Below are positions 16,083-25,521 of a DNA stretch of 64,000 nucleotides, in pieces (position 1 is the first letter of the stretch; each line of letters opens with the position of its first letter). The stretch comes from Streptomyces neyagawaensis. GTDB taxonomy: Bacteria; Actinomycetota; Actinomycetes; Streptomycetales; Streptomycetaceae. The position numbers and the translations under genes were made by a program. Under the pieces are notes generated by a model. The model had not been told where the DNA came from, searched no databases, and saw only the letters and a list, made by a program, of their open reading frames with translations. The DNA is taken from the NCBI RefSeq assembly GCF_023516595.1, contig NZ_JAMGBG010000001.1:186001-250000 (forward strand), in the 5' to 3' direction.

Positions 16083-16706
16083 TCAGCTCTCCAGGGCGAG
16101 GCGGGCGCCGAGGAGCAGCAGCACGCCGCCGGAGACCTGCTCCAGGCGCCGCCGGACGCCCACGCGGGACAGGACGGCCTTCATCCGGCCGACGCACCAC
16201 ACGTACACGCCGTAGTAGCCGATCTCGTAGACCGCCCACAGCGCGGCGAGGCCGATCATGGCGGGCAGGTGGGGCGCGCCCTCGGGCACGAACTGCGGCA
16301 GGAACGACATGGCGAAGATCGCCGCCTTGGGGTTGGCGAGGTTGAGCAGCAGCCCGCCCCGGTACGAGGCCCAGCCGCTCTTCCCGGCCGCCTCGCCCAG
16401 ACCCGGCGCCGACTCGCCCTTCGCCCGGCGCGCCTGCCACAGGGTCTGTACGCCGAACACGACGAGGACCACCGCGCCGACGATCCGCATGACGTCGTAC
16501 GCCAGTTCCGACGCGGCCAGCAGCACGGTCAGGCCGAGCGCGGCGACGACACCCCAGACGAAGACGCCGGTCTCGTTGCCGAGCACGGTCAGGAAGCCGG
16601 CGCGCCTGCTCCGCAGCGACTCCTTGATGATCAGCACGGTGCTGGGGCCCGGCGAGGCGGCGATCAGGGTGCACGCGCCGAGGAAGGCGAGGAGGGTGCT
16701 CAGCAT
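16083..16706 (-). CDS. LysE/RhtB-family amino-acid exporter
   Basis: This 207-aa membrane protein has about six hydrophobic segments. The family motif is SPGPSTVLIIKESLRSRRAG near the N-terminus, with GGLLLNLANPKAAIFAMSFL in the middle. LysE/RhtB proteins export amino acids or homoserine lactone-like compounds; the substrate here is unknown. I chose the ATG at 16706 (MLSTLLAFLGACTLIAASPGPS) because upstream in-frame residues are not family-like. It is divergent from the phosphoesterase at 16836, and the shared promoter region contains a perfect inverted repeat. Confidence 0.88.
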   Translation of the reverse strand: MLSTLLAFLGACTLIAASPGPSTVLIIKESLRSRRAGFLTVLGNETGVFVWGVVAALGLTVLLAASELAYDVMRIVGAVVLVVFGVQTLWQARRAKGESAPGLGEAAGKSGWASYRGGLLLNLANPKAAIFAMSFLPQFVPEGAPHLPAMIGLAALWAVYEIGYYGVYVWCVGRMKAVLSRVGVRRRLEQVSGGVLLLLGARLALES

Positions 16707-16744
16707 CCCGCCATGGTGCCCTCCGGCCCGTATGCCGGGCGACA

Positions 16745-16808
16745 CCTTAATGGTTGTCGATTGCCCATCCGTTAACGCTAATGCTTAGATTCCCCTGTTC
16801 CATTAAGG
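16745..16808. promoter_or_regulatory. Inverted repeat in the divergent promoter region (LysE exporter / phosphoesterase)
   Basis: The 9-mers ccttaatgg (16745-16753) and ccattaagg (16800-16808) are exact inverted partners 46 bp apart, about five DNA turns between centres. They enclose an AT-rich stretch (gttaacgctaatgcttagatt) that stands out from the GC-rich surroundings and probably holds promoter elements. The layout would suit a regulator binding two half sites. No regulator gene is adjacent. Confidence 0.5.
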
Positions 16809-16835
16809 CAGTGGGCCCAAGGGAGGCGTACGGCG

Positions 16836-17591
16836 ATGCTCGTACTCGCGCACATCAGTGATCTGCATCTGGACGGGACGGACCGGGCCACCCGGCGGGC
16901 CGAGCGGGTGCGGGACCTGCTGTGGGGCCTGCCGGGCCGGGTGGACGCGCTGCTGGTGACCGGGGACATCGCCGACCACGGCACGGAGGCCGAGTACGAG
17001 GAGGCGGCGCGGCTGCTCGGGCTGCGGGACGGGGACGCCCCCTTCCCGGTCCTCACCTGCCCGGGCAACCACGACAGCCGGGCGCCCTACCGCAAGGCGC
17101 TGCTCGGCGAGCCGGCCACCGAGGGGCCCGTCAACAGCGTGCGTCTCTTCGACGACGCGGCGGTGCTGATGTGCGACTCCAGCGTGCCGGGGCGGGACGA
17201 GGGCGAGCTGGACGCACAGACGTACGCCTGGATCGAGGAGACCCTCGACGACCTCGACGGGGACCGGCCGGCGCTGCTCGCCTTCCACCACCCGCCGGTG
17301 GCGCTGCACCACCCGCTGCCGGACGCGTACCAACTGGGCCGGCCCACCGTGCTGGCCCGGCTGCTGCAACGCCGGACCGAGATCGCGGGGATCATCACCG
17401 GACACGCCCACACGCCCGCCGCGACCACCTTCGCGGGGCGGCCGCTGGTCGTCGGGCCGGGGGTGACATGGACGCTCCGGCTGCCCTGGGAGGGCGACCA
17501 GGTCGCGGACCGGGAGGCGCCGCCCGGACTGGCGTTCCATGTGCTGGACGACGAGGGCCGCCTGACGAGCCACTTCCGGGTGGCGCCGTAG
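16836..17591 (+). CDS. Calcineurin-like metallophosphoesterase (CpdA type)
   Basis: This 251-aa single-domain metallophosphoesterase has the full dimetal motif set: HISDLHLDG, VTGDIADHG, CPGNHDSR, AFHHPP and GHAHTP. The pattern and length resemble 3',5'-cyclic-nucleotide phosphodiesterase CpdA and Rv0805, but many relatives act on other phosphoesters, so the substrate is uncertain. The ATG at 16836 has GGGAGG nine bases upstream. It converges on the PDZ gene with 29 bp between stops. Confidence 0.88.
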   Translation: MLVLAHISDLHLDGTDRATRRAERVRDLLWGLPGRVDALLVTGDIADHGTEAEYEEAARLLGLRDGDAPFPVLTCPGNHDSRAPYRKALLGEPATEGPVNSVRLFDDAAVLMCDSSVPGRDEGELDAQTYAWIEETLDDLDGDRPALLAFHHPPVALHHPLPDAYQLGRPTVLARLLQRRTEIAGIITGHAHTPAATTFAGRPLVVGPGVTWTLRLPWEGDQVADREAPPGLAFHVLDDEGRLTSHFRVAP

Positions 17592-17620
17592 GGCCGCTGC
17601 CGGGGAGCGGTCGGCGGGGA

Positions 17621-18319
17621 TCAGATCACGACTCCCGGTACGGCGACCAGGTAGCGGCGGGTGCCGTTCGCGTGGCGTACCTGGAGTTTCGCCGGGGTGC
17701 CGGGGCGGGCGGCGGCGATCGCCCGCGCCAGGTCGGCCGCCGATCCCGTGCGGGTGTCCCCGACGGCGAGGACGACATCACCCCGGACCAGGCCCGCGCC
17801 GTAGCCGGCGCCGGGCACGTGCACGCCGACGACGAGCGCGCCTACGCCCCCGGTGGCGTCGACGGCCTCGATACCGAGGGTCGCGCGGGTGGGGGCCGAA
17901 CCGCCGAGGGCCGGCGCCGGGCCCGGGCCGGGAGCCGCGGCCCATGCCGGTACCGGGGTGGTCGGCAGCACCCCGCCGCTGTCGGGGCGCGGGGAGGCTG
18001 CCGGGGCCCGCCGGGCCTCCGCGAGGGCGCCCACGCCCATCGTCGTGAGGCCCAGCGCGCCGAGTCCGACGCCCGCCAGGACCAGGACCAGGCAGGTGAC
18101 CAGGGCGAACACGAGGGTGACGACCCGCTGCCGCGCGCGGCGGGGCGCGGCGTGCGGTCTCCGGGCCGGGCCGGAGGGCCGGTCCTCGTCGGGCGCCTGG
18201 TCGGGCGCCTGGTCGGGCGCCTGGTCGGGCGCCTGGTCGGGCGCCTGGTCGGGATCGGGTACCTCGCCCCCGGGCCCGTCGCCGGGCCTGGCCTTGGGGC
18301 TCAACGCGGTCTGCTCCAT
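17621..18319 (-). CDS. Membrane-anchored PDZ-domain protein
   Basis: This 232-aa protein has a proline/acid-rich N-terminal linker with repeated APDQ units (encoded at 18191-18250). One transmembrane helix follows (VVTLVFALVTCLVLVLAGVG, about residues 65-90), then a PDZ domain (about 145-232) with GAGYGAGLVRGDVVLAVGD. It resembles a Deg/HtrA protein without a protease domain, as no catalytic triad is present. The topology suggests a cytoplasmic linker and an extracytoplasmic PDZ. The ATG at 18319 is preceded by GGAGG at suitable spacing. Its upstream region contains the giant decanucleotide array. Confidence 0.8.
   Translation of the reverse strand: MEQTALSPKARPGDGPGGEVPDPDQAPDQAPDQAPDQAPDQAPDEDRPSGPARRPHAAPRRARQRVVTLVFALVTCLVLVLAGVGLGALGLTTMGVGALAEARRAPAASPRPDSGGVLPTTPVPAWAAAPGPGPAPALGGSAPTRATLGIEAVDATGGVGALVVGVHVPGAGYGAGLVRGDVVLAVGDTRTGSAADLARAIAAARPGTPAKLQVRHANGTRRYLVAVPGVVI
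18191..18250 (-). repeat. In-frame 12-bp tandem repeat (five perfect units) in the PDZ gene
   Basis: Five identical copies of gggcgcctggtc encode five APDQ tetrapeptides on the minus strand, with degenerate DPDQ and APDE units at the ends. The 12-bp unit keeps the frame, so copy-number change would only alter linker length. Confidence 0.9.
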
Positions 18320-18710
18320 GGTGCGCGCCTCCGGTCCGCGGTTCGGGTCGGGCGGACATCTACCCGGCGCACGACGGCGCGACGAGCCACGAAAGAGTGA
18401 GACTGACACCCCATCAGCGCCGCTCACACCCATCAGCGCCGCTCGCGCCGGTCACCGCGCCTGACGCCGGCCACCGCGCCCCGCACAGGCACCACCCCTC
18501 ACGCCGGTCGCCGCGCCCACACCGCCGACCTCGGCCCGGTCGACGGGCCCGCCGCGCCCAGCGACCCGCGGCGGCTGCGGGGCCCCTCGGCCCCGCGGTG
18601 CCGACCGGGCGACGAGGGCGGAGACCTCGCTGCCGAGCACCACGCCGAACCGCCCTGCGAGCGGGCACGTTGATGGACTCGCCGCCTCAGCGACCCGCTG
18701 CGGCTGCCCG
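18320..18710. other. Gene-free interval between the PDZ start and the decanucleotide array
   Basis: No credible gene is seen here. Near 18406-18440 the sequence acccatcagcgccgctc occurs twice in tandem. The segment cagcgacccg-ggcggctgc near 18559 recurs, slightly altered, near 18688 immediately before the array, where it ends in cccg. The array may have grown from this point. The PDZ promoter should lie next to 18319. Confidence 0.5.
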
Positions 18711-19500
18711 TCCCTCGCCGTCCCTCGCCGTCCCTCGCCGTCCCTCGCCGTCCCTCGCCGTCCCTCGCCGTCCCTCGCCGTCCCTCGCCGTCCCTCGCCG
18801 TCCCTCGCCGTCCCTCGCCGTCCCTCGCCGTCCCTCGCCGTCCCTCGCCGTCCCTCGCCGTCCCTCGCCGTCCCTCGCCGTCCCTCGCCGTCCCTCGCCG
18901 TCCCTCGCCGTCCCTCGCCGTCCCTCGCCGTCCCTCGCCGTCCCTCGCCGTCCCTCGCCGTCCCTCGCCGTCCCTCGCCGTCCCTCGCCGTCCCTCGCCG
19001 TCCCTCGCCGTCCCTCGCCGTCCCTCGCCGTCCCTCGCCGTCCCTCGCCGTCCCTCGCCGTCCCTCGCCGTCCCTCGCCGTCCCTCGCCGTCCCTCGCCG
19101 TCCCTCGCCGTCCCTCGCCGTCCCTCGCCGTCCCTCGCCGTCCCTCGCCGTCCCTCGCCGTCCCTCGCCGTCCCTCGCCGTCCCTCGCCGTCCCTCGCCG
19201 TCCCTCGCCGTCCCTCGCCGTCCCTCGCCGTCCCTCGCCGTCCCTCGCCGTCCCTCGCCGTCCCTCGCCGTCCCTCGCCGTCCCTCGCCGTCCCTCGCCG
19301 TCCCTCGCCGTCCCTCGCCGTCCCTCGCCGTCCCTCGCCGTCCCTCGCCGTCCCTCGCCGTCCCTCGCCGTCCCTCGCCGTCCCTCGCCGTCCCTCGCCG
19401 TCCCTCGCCGTCCCTCGCCGTCCCTCGCCGTCCCTCGCCGTCCCTCGCCGTCCCTCGCCGTCCCTCGCCGTCCCTCGCCGTCCCTCGCCGTCCCTCGCCG
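18711..19500. repeat. Giant perfect minisatellite: 79 copies of a 10-bp unit
   Basis: The unit tccctcgccg is repeated 79 times without a single visible mismatch (790 bp). The minus strand reads cggcgaggga, so it is purine-rich with regularly spaced GG and GGG runs. Because 10 is not a multiple of 3 and no stop is created, all frames stay open. Each strand encodes one decapeptide cycle in every frame (RRPSPSLAVP on plus, GEGRRGTARD on minus). I do not consider it a gene, although an ATG-started minus-strand frame begins at 19512 just outside it. It lies between the LysR 3' end and the PDZ promoter. The array length should be checked against long reads. Confidence 0.97.
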
Positions 19501-19542
19501 TCCGCGGATCATCCCGCGCCCCGCCCGCCGTCTGGCCCCGCC

Positions 19543-20415
19543 TCAGTCCCCGTGCCGCTCCGTCAGTTCCTGGGCCAAGGCCGCCGCCGGGCCGCGCAGG
19601 GCTCCGCCGTGGATCAGTTCCGTGCGGTGCACCAGGCGGGGCGCGACGAGGGGGACGGCGACCGCGCCCGGTACGTCGGTCGTGAAGCTGTGGGGCAGGA
19701 CCGTCAAGCCGTGCCCGGCGGCGGCGAGGGTCGTGAGCGTCCGCAGGTCGGTGCCCTCGTAGCGCAGGGCGGTGCGGACGCCTCCCGCGCCGACCGCGGT
19801 GTGGAGGCGGTCCAGGGGCAGGCCCGCGCCGGGCGCGTCCAGCCAGCGGGCGTCGACGAGGTCGGCGAGACGCAGTCCGGGGCGCCGGGCGAGGGGGTGG
19901 GCGGCCGGGAGGAGGACGCAGACGGGTTCCTCGGCCACGCCGCACGTGGTGAGCGGCGCGACGTCGGGCAGCCGCAGCGGGTCGCTGGGCGCGGCGAGCC
20001 CGTCGACGAGGCCGAGGTCGGCGGCGCCGGTGGCGACCGCCGCCGGGATGTCGGCGCGGGCGAGGGCCCGCAGGGTGACGCCGGCCGCGGGCAGCGCGGC
20101 GACGGTCCGGGGGCCGAGGGCGGTCGGGGTCACGGCGAGGGTCAGCCCGTGCTCGGGCGCGGACGCCATCCGGAGCACGTCGGCGCGGGCCGCGTCGAGC
20201 CGCAGCAGCAGCGGCCCGGCGTGTTCGAGGAGCCGCTCCCCCGCGGCCGTGGGCCGGACCGGACGCCGGGTCAGCAGGGGGGCGCCGAGGTCCTGTTCGA
20301 GCCCGGCGATGTGCTGGGACACCGCGGACTGGGTGTAGCCCAGCTCGCGCGCGGCCTCGGAGAAGGAGGCGAGGCGCGCCACGGTGACATAGGTACGGAG
20401 CAGATGCGGATCCAT
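19543..20415 (-). CDS. LysR-family transcriptional regulator
   Basis: This 290-aa regulator has an N-terminal winged helix-turn-helix (MDPHLLRTYVTVARLASF, SEAARELGYTQSAVSQHIAGL) and a C-terminal ligand-binding domain. The ATG at 20415 gives the usual family start; an ATG 9 bp upstream is also possible. It is divergent from the amidotransferase-like gene at 20522 with about 106 bp between starts, the classic LysR arrangement for regulating the neighbouring gene. The inducer is unknown. Confidence 0.9.
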   Translation of the reverse strand: MDPHLLRTYVTVARLASFSEAARELGYTQSAVSQHIAGLEQDLGAPLLTRRPVRPTAAGERLLEHAGPLLLRLDAARADVLRMASAPEHGLTLAVTPTALGPRTVAALPAAGVTLRALARADIPAAVATGAADLGLVDGLAAPSDPLRLPDVAPLTTCGVAEEPVCVLLPAAHPLARRPGLRLADLVDARWLDAPGAGLPLDRLHTAVGAGGVRTALRYEGTDLRTLTTLAAAGHGLTVLPHSFTTDVPGAVAVPLVAPRLVHRTELIHGGALRGPAAALAQELTERHGD

Positions 20416-20521
20416 GGCCGCCATGATCCCGCGACGCACCCGAGGTACATCAGTGTTGCTTATCGACAGTGCGGGAATCATCGTTGGACGTGAACGCGCG
20501 CCCGCGCCGAGGATGGCGGAC
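20416..20521. promoter_or_regulatory. Divergent LysR / amidotransferase-like intergenic region
   Basis: This 106-bp region should contain both promoters and the LysR operator. The segment gtgttgcttatcgacagtg (about 20453-20471) is the only AT-richer stretch and offers T-N11-A candidates. No unique operator can be assigned by eye. Confidence 0.35.
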
Positions 20522-21280
20522 ATGACGAACAGCCCGGCGCAGGCCGCCTCCTCCGCTTCCCGTTCCGCCCGGCTCGCCCTGGTCGGCGACCGCTCCCCCG
20601 ACGTGGTGTCCCACATCCGGATCCCGCGGTTCCTCGACTCCCTCGCGGAGCGGGACCGGCTCGTCGTGGACGCCTACTGGATCCACTCCGAGGACGCCGC
20701 GGCGGATCCGGCGGCCGTGCGGGGCTTCGACGCGGTGTGGGTGGTGCCCGGCAGCCCCTACCGCAGCGAGGCCGGGGTGCTGTCCGCGATCCGTACGGCC
20801 CGCGAGGAGGGCATCCCGTTCCTCGGCACCTGCGGCGGCTTCCAGCACGCGCTGCTGGAGTACGCGCGCACGGTGTGCGGGCTCACCGGGGTCGCGCACG
20901 CCGAGAACGACCCGGACGCCGAGGACTTCCTGATCGAGCCGCTCGCCTGTTCCCTGGCCGGGCATGAGGCTGCCGTGCGCGTCGAGCCCGGTTCGCTCGC
21001 GCAGTCGGTGCTGGGCGCCGAGCGGACCGTCGAGCGGTACTCCTGCCGGTACGGCCCCTCCGCTCACCTCGACGCCCTGAGCGCGCACGGGCTGCGCTTC
21101 TCCGGGCACGACGAGGACGGCCAGGTCCGGATCGTCGAACTGCCGGGCCACCCCTTCTTCCTGGCCACTCTCTTCCAGCCCGAACTGTCGGGCGACGGCA
21201 GCCGCCCGCACCCGTTCGTGCGCGGGCTGGCCCGGGCCGCGGTCGACCACGCGGCCCGGGCGGCACACCTGCCGGTGTGA
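20522..21280 (+). CDS. CTP synthase C-terminal domain-like (class I glutamine amidotransferase fold) protein
   Basis: This is a 252-aa stand-alone domain resembling the glutaminase half of PyrG. The nucleophile elbow FLGTCGGFQHALLEYA places Cys104 correctly. The C-terminal HPFFLATLFQPELS aligns with the PyrG FHPEF segment, so the triad His is Gln219 while Glu221 is kept. Classical glutamine hydrolysis is therefore doubtful. I recall a family annotated as CTP synthase C-terminal region-related that shares this FQPE variant. The ATG at 20522 is chosen because upstream residues are not conserved-looking. It is divergent from, and probably controlled by, the LysR regulator. It ends 13 bp from the convergent geosmin synthase. 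Confidence 0.75.
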   Translation: MTNSPAQAASSASRSARLALVGDRSPDVVSHIRIPRFLDSLAERDRLVVDAYWIHSEDAAADPAAVRGFDAVWVVPGSPYRSEAGVLSAIRTAREEGIPFLGTCGGFQHALLEYARTVCGLTGVAHAENDPDAEDFLIEPLACSLAGHEAAVRVEPGSLAQSVLGAERTVERYSCRYGPSAHLDALSAHGLRFSGHDEDGQVRIVELPGHPFFLATLFQPELSGDGSRPHPFVRGLARAAVDHAARAAHLPV

Positions 21281-21293
21281 GCCGTGCGGGGCG

Positions 21294-23507
<2,214 letters not shown>

Positions 23508-23599
23508 CTACCCGTGGCCTCCGACCGGCATCCGGGCGGCGGAACATGATCACACCATCGCGTGAATCCGGGCGCTTTCGTCGTCGGCGCCCGGACTTC

Positions 23600-24742
23600 T
23601 CAGCTCGTACCGGCGTTCACCTGGATCACCGCGTGGGCTCCGCCGGTGCGCCACCGCTGGCCCTCCGCGGCCACGAGCGCTGCCTCGGTGGAGGCGTCCA
23701 GGCCCACGATCACATCGGACTTGAGGGTGCGCAGGGCGGCCACCGGACCGGGGAAGTACGCGGTGACCGAGGCGAAGGGCGTGGTCGGCGGCCAGAGCCG
23801 GTCACCCACCAGGCGCCGGTAGTTGAGGTCGCCCTTGAAGAGGGTGAGGTCGGCCGAGGCGAACTCCTCGCGCAGGTCGTCCGGCATGTCCGCGTACGGC
23901 AGCGGGGCGCAGGAGAAGGGGTGGGCCCGCAGCACGAGACGACCGTCGGCGAGGGCGGACCACAGGCGTGGCCCGGCGGCGTTCTTCGCGGTGACGAGGT
24001 GGCGTACGGCGTCGAGGGCGTCGGCGGTGGTGGCGTCCGAGACGAAGTACGGGTACGGCTTCAGATGCAGCAGGGCGCGCTCGACGCGGCCCCGGGTGAG
24101 GAGGTCGTCGACGAGGAGGAGGTCGGGGATCAGTTCGCGGCCCGCGTTGTCGGCGACCAGGCAGAGCGTTCCGCAGCGGGACAGCAGGGACAGCAGTTCC
24201 TCGCTGTCGTCCGCGAGCAGCCGGGAGTCCGCCGCGGCCTCGGCGGTCTGGATGCGGAAGCCGAGGTCGGCCCGGTTGCCCCAGAGCGAGCCGTGCAGCA
24301 GGGCGGGCAGCCGCTCGTGCGGGGGCCGTTCGGCGAGGGCGTCGGCGGCGGTGAGTTCGGCCGCCGCCTCGGGGGTGTCGAGCTCGGCGAGCTTGAAGGG
24401 CCGGAACGGGTCGACGCCCTGCCAGGGGCCGGGGCCGAAGAAGCCGACGGCGTGCAGGAGCCGGCGGTAGAAGCAGCTCTCGGCGACGAGGAACGGCAGG
24501 TCGAACCAGGACCGGCCGGCGTGGCGGCGTACGTCCCAGGTGTCCCACCAGGGGTCGTCGTCCGGGGGTGCGAGGAGGCCCTCGGTCGCGTCGTGCAGCA
24601 GCGTGTCGAGGGCGTGGCGCTGCTCGGGGCCGTAGGGGGTGGCGTCGAGGACCTTGCGGATGAGGGCGGGGTGCCGTTCGGCGAGGACGGCGTGCGCGAA
24701 GGAGGCCGGGTCGGTGCCGTGGATCAGGGGGGCGTCAGGCAC
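23600..24742 (-). CDS. DUF89 / ARMT1-like damage-control phosphatase
   Basis: This 380-aa protein has DUF89 signatures: DNAGRELIPDLLLVDDLL, an Asp/Asn-rich metal site, FKGDLNYRRLVGD and TLKSDVIVGL. Members are metal-dependent phosphatases that remove damaged or excess phosphometabolites such as fructose-1-phosphate; the substrate is not predictable here. The GTG at 24742 overlaps the end of the upstream zinc-ribbon gene by 8 bp, so the two are translationally coupled. It lies upstream of and parallel to geosmin synthase, with about 100 bp between. Confidence 0.85.
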   Translation of the reverse strand: MPDAPLIHGTDPASFAHAVLAERHPALIRKVLDATPYGPEQRHALDTLLHDATEGLLAPPDDDPWWDTWDVRRHAGRSWFDLPFLVAESCFYRRLLHAVGFFGPGPWQGVDPFRPFKLAELDTPEAAAELTAADALAERPPHERLPALLHGSLWGNRADLGFRIQTAEAAADSRLLADDSEELLSLLSRCGTLCLVADNAGRELIPDLLLVDDLLTRGRVERALLHLKPYPYFVSDATTADALDAVRHLVTAKNAAGPRLWSALADGRLVLRAHPFSCAPLPYADMPDDLREEFASADLTLFKGDLNYRRLVGDRLWPPTTPFASVTAYFPGPVAALRTLKSDVIVGLDASTEAALVAAEGQRWRTGGAHAVIQVNAGTS

Positions 24743-25406
24743 GGTCGGGGGTCCCTCCGGGGCCGATGGGCGTCGCGGGCGGCAGGGCGACGTCCTTGAC
24801 CTTCTTGTCGAGCTGCCGGCCGTAGCCGGCCTCGGTCCACACGTACTTCTGGAACTGCTCGGGGGTCAGGGCGCCCGGCCACGGGGTGCCCGCCGGGTAG
24901 AACACGGCGCGGCAGGCGGAGCAGTGGTGGGCGGGTCGCCAGAGGAGTTCGGCGCGTGGCTCGCCCCGCATGACGTCCTTCCGCTCGCGCAGCTCGCCCC
25001 GGACCACGGCGAGGGTGCCGACGAACAGCGCGACGGCGAGGAGGGAACCGGCGATCGTGTGGACGGGCTTGTCGTTCTGGAGGCCGCTGCGGGCGAGATA
25101 GGCGCCCATGGCGACGAGGATCATGCCCTCGATGAAGTGCAGGACGGTGTCGAAGCGGGACGGTACCCCCGGGGAACGCGCCAGCCGGTCGGTCAGTCCC
25201 GAGGCCCGGGACTCCGGGTCGGCGCAGGTCTCGGCGACCATGCGCACCGAAGGGCCGGACCCGCCGCAGCCGGGGCACACCGCCGCGACCGGCGCCGGGC
25301 TCTCCCCGGTCCTCTCCGACCAGGACCCGTCGGACCTCTGCGACGGGATCCCCTCGGACTGCTCCGGTTGGGTCCCGTCGGACTTCTCGGTCTTCTTCGT
25401 CGACAT
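24735..25406 (-). CDS. Zinc-ribbon membrane protein of unknown function
   Basis: This 223-aa protein is not assigned to a named family. It has a hydrophilic N-terminus, a CPGCGG knuckle (about residues 43-48), two hydrophobic segments (FIEGMILVAMGAYLA and IAGSLLAVALFVGTLAVV) and a second CSAC knuckle around residue 163. The two pairs could form one zinc ribbon on the same side of the membrane. The last eight bases overlap the DUF89 start. The function is unknown. Confidence 0.7.
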   Translation of the reverse strand: MSTKKTEKSDGTQPEQSEGIPSQRSDGSWSERTGESPAPVAAVCPGCGGSGPSVRMVAETCADPESRASGLTDRLARSPGVPSRFDTVLHFIEGMILVAMGAYLARSGLQNDKPVHTIAGSLLAVALFVGTLAVVRGELRERKDVMRGEPRAELLWRPAHHCSACRAVFYPAGTPWPGALTPEQFQKYVWTEAGYGRQLDKKVKDVALPPATPIGPGGTPDRA

Positions 25407-25447
25407 GCGCCTACGCTAACGGCCCGCTGACGGCACGCCGGAAAAGG

Positions 25448-25491
25448 GCCGGCGGCCGACCGATGCCCGCTCGCATCGGTCGGCCGCCGGC
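25448..25491 (-). terminator. Strong intrinsic terminator after the subtilase gene
   Basis: A perfect 19-bp inverted repeat (arms 25448-25466 and 25473-25491, 6-nt loop) lies 31 bp downstream of the subtilase stop. On the minus strand the stem is followed by ccttttcc, a short T-run. It also insulates the zinc-ribbon gene that begins at 25406. Confidence 0.85.
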
Positions 25492-25521
25492 AGTGGGGGG
25501 TGGCGGTCAGTGGGGCTGACG

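Noticed and set aside
18711..19500. CRISPR array
   Set aside because: The units are 10 bp and contiguous with no spacers, and no cas genes are present.
18397..20493. A 698-codon plus-strand open frame with RRPSPSLAVP repeats
   Set aside because: It is produced by the stop-free decanucleotide array and continues antisense to the well-supported LysR gene; no recognisable domain or ribosome site.
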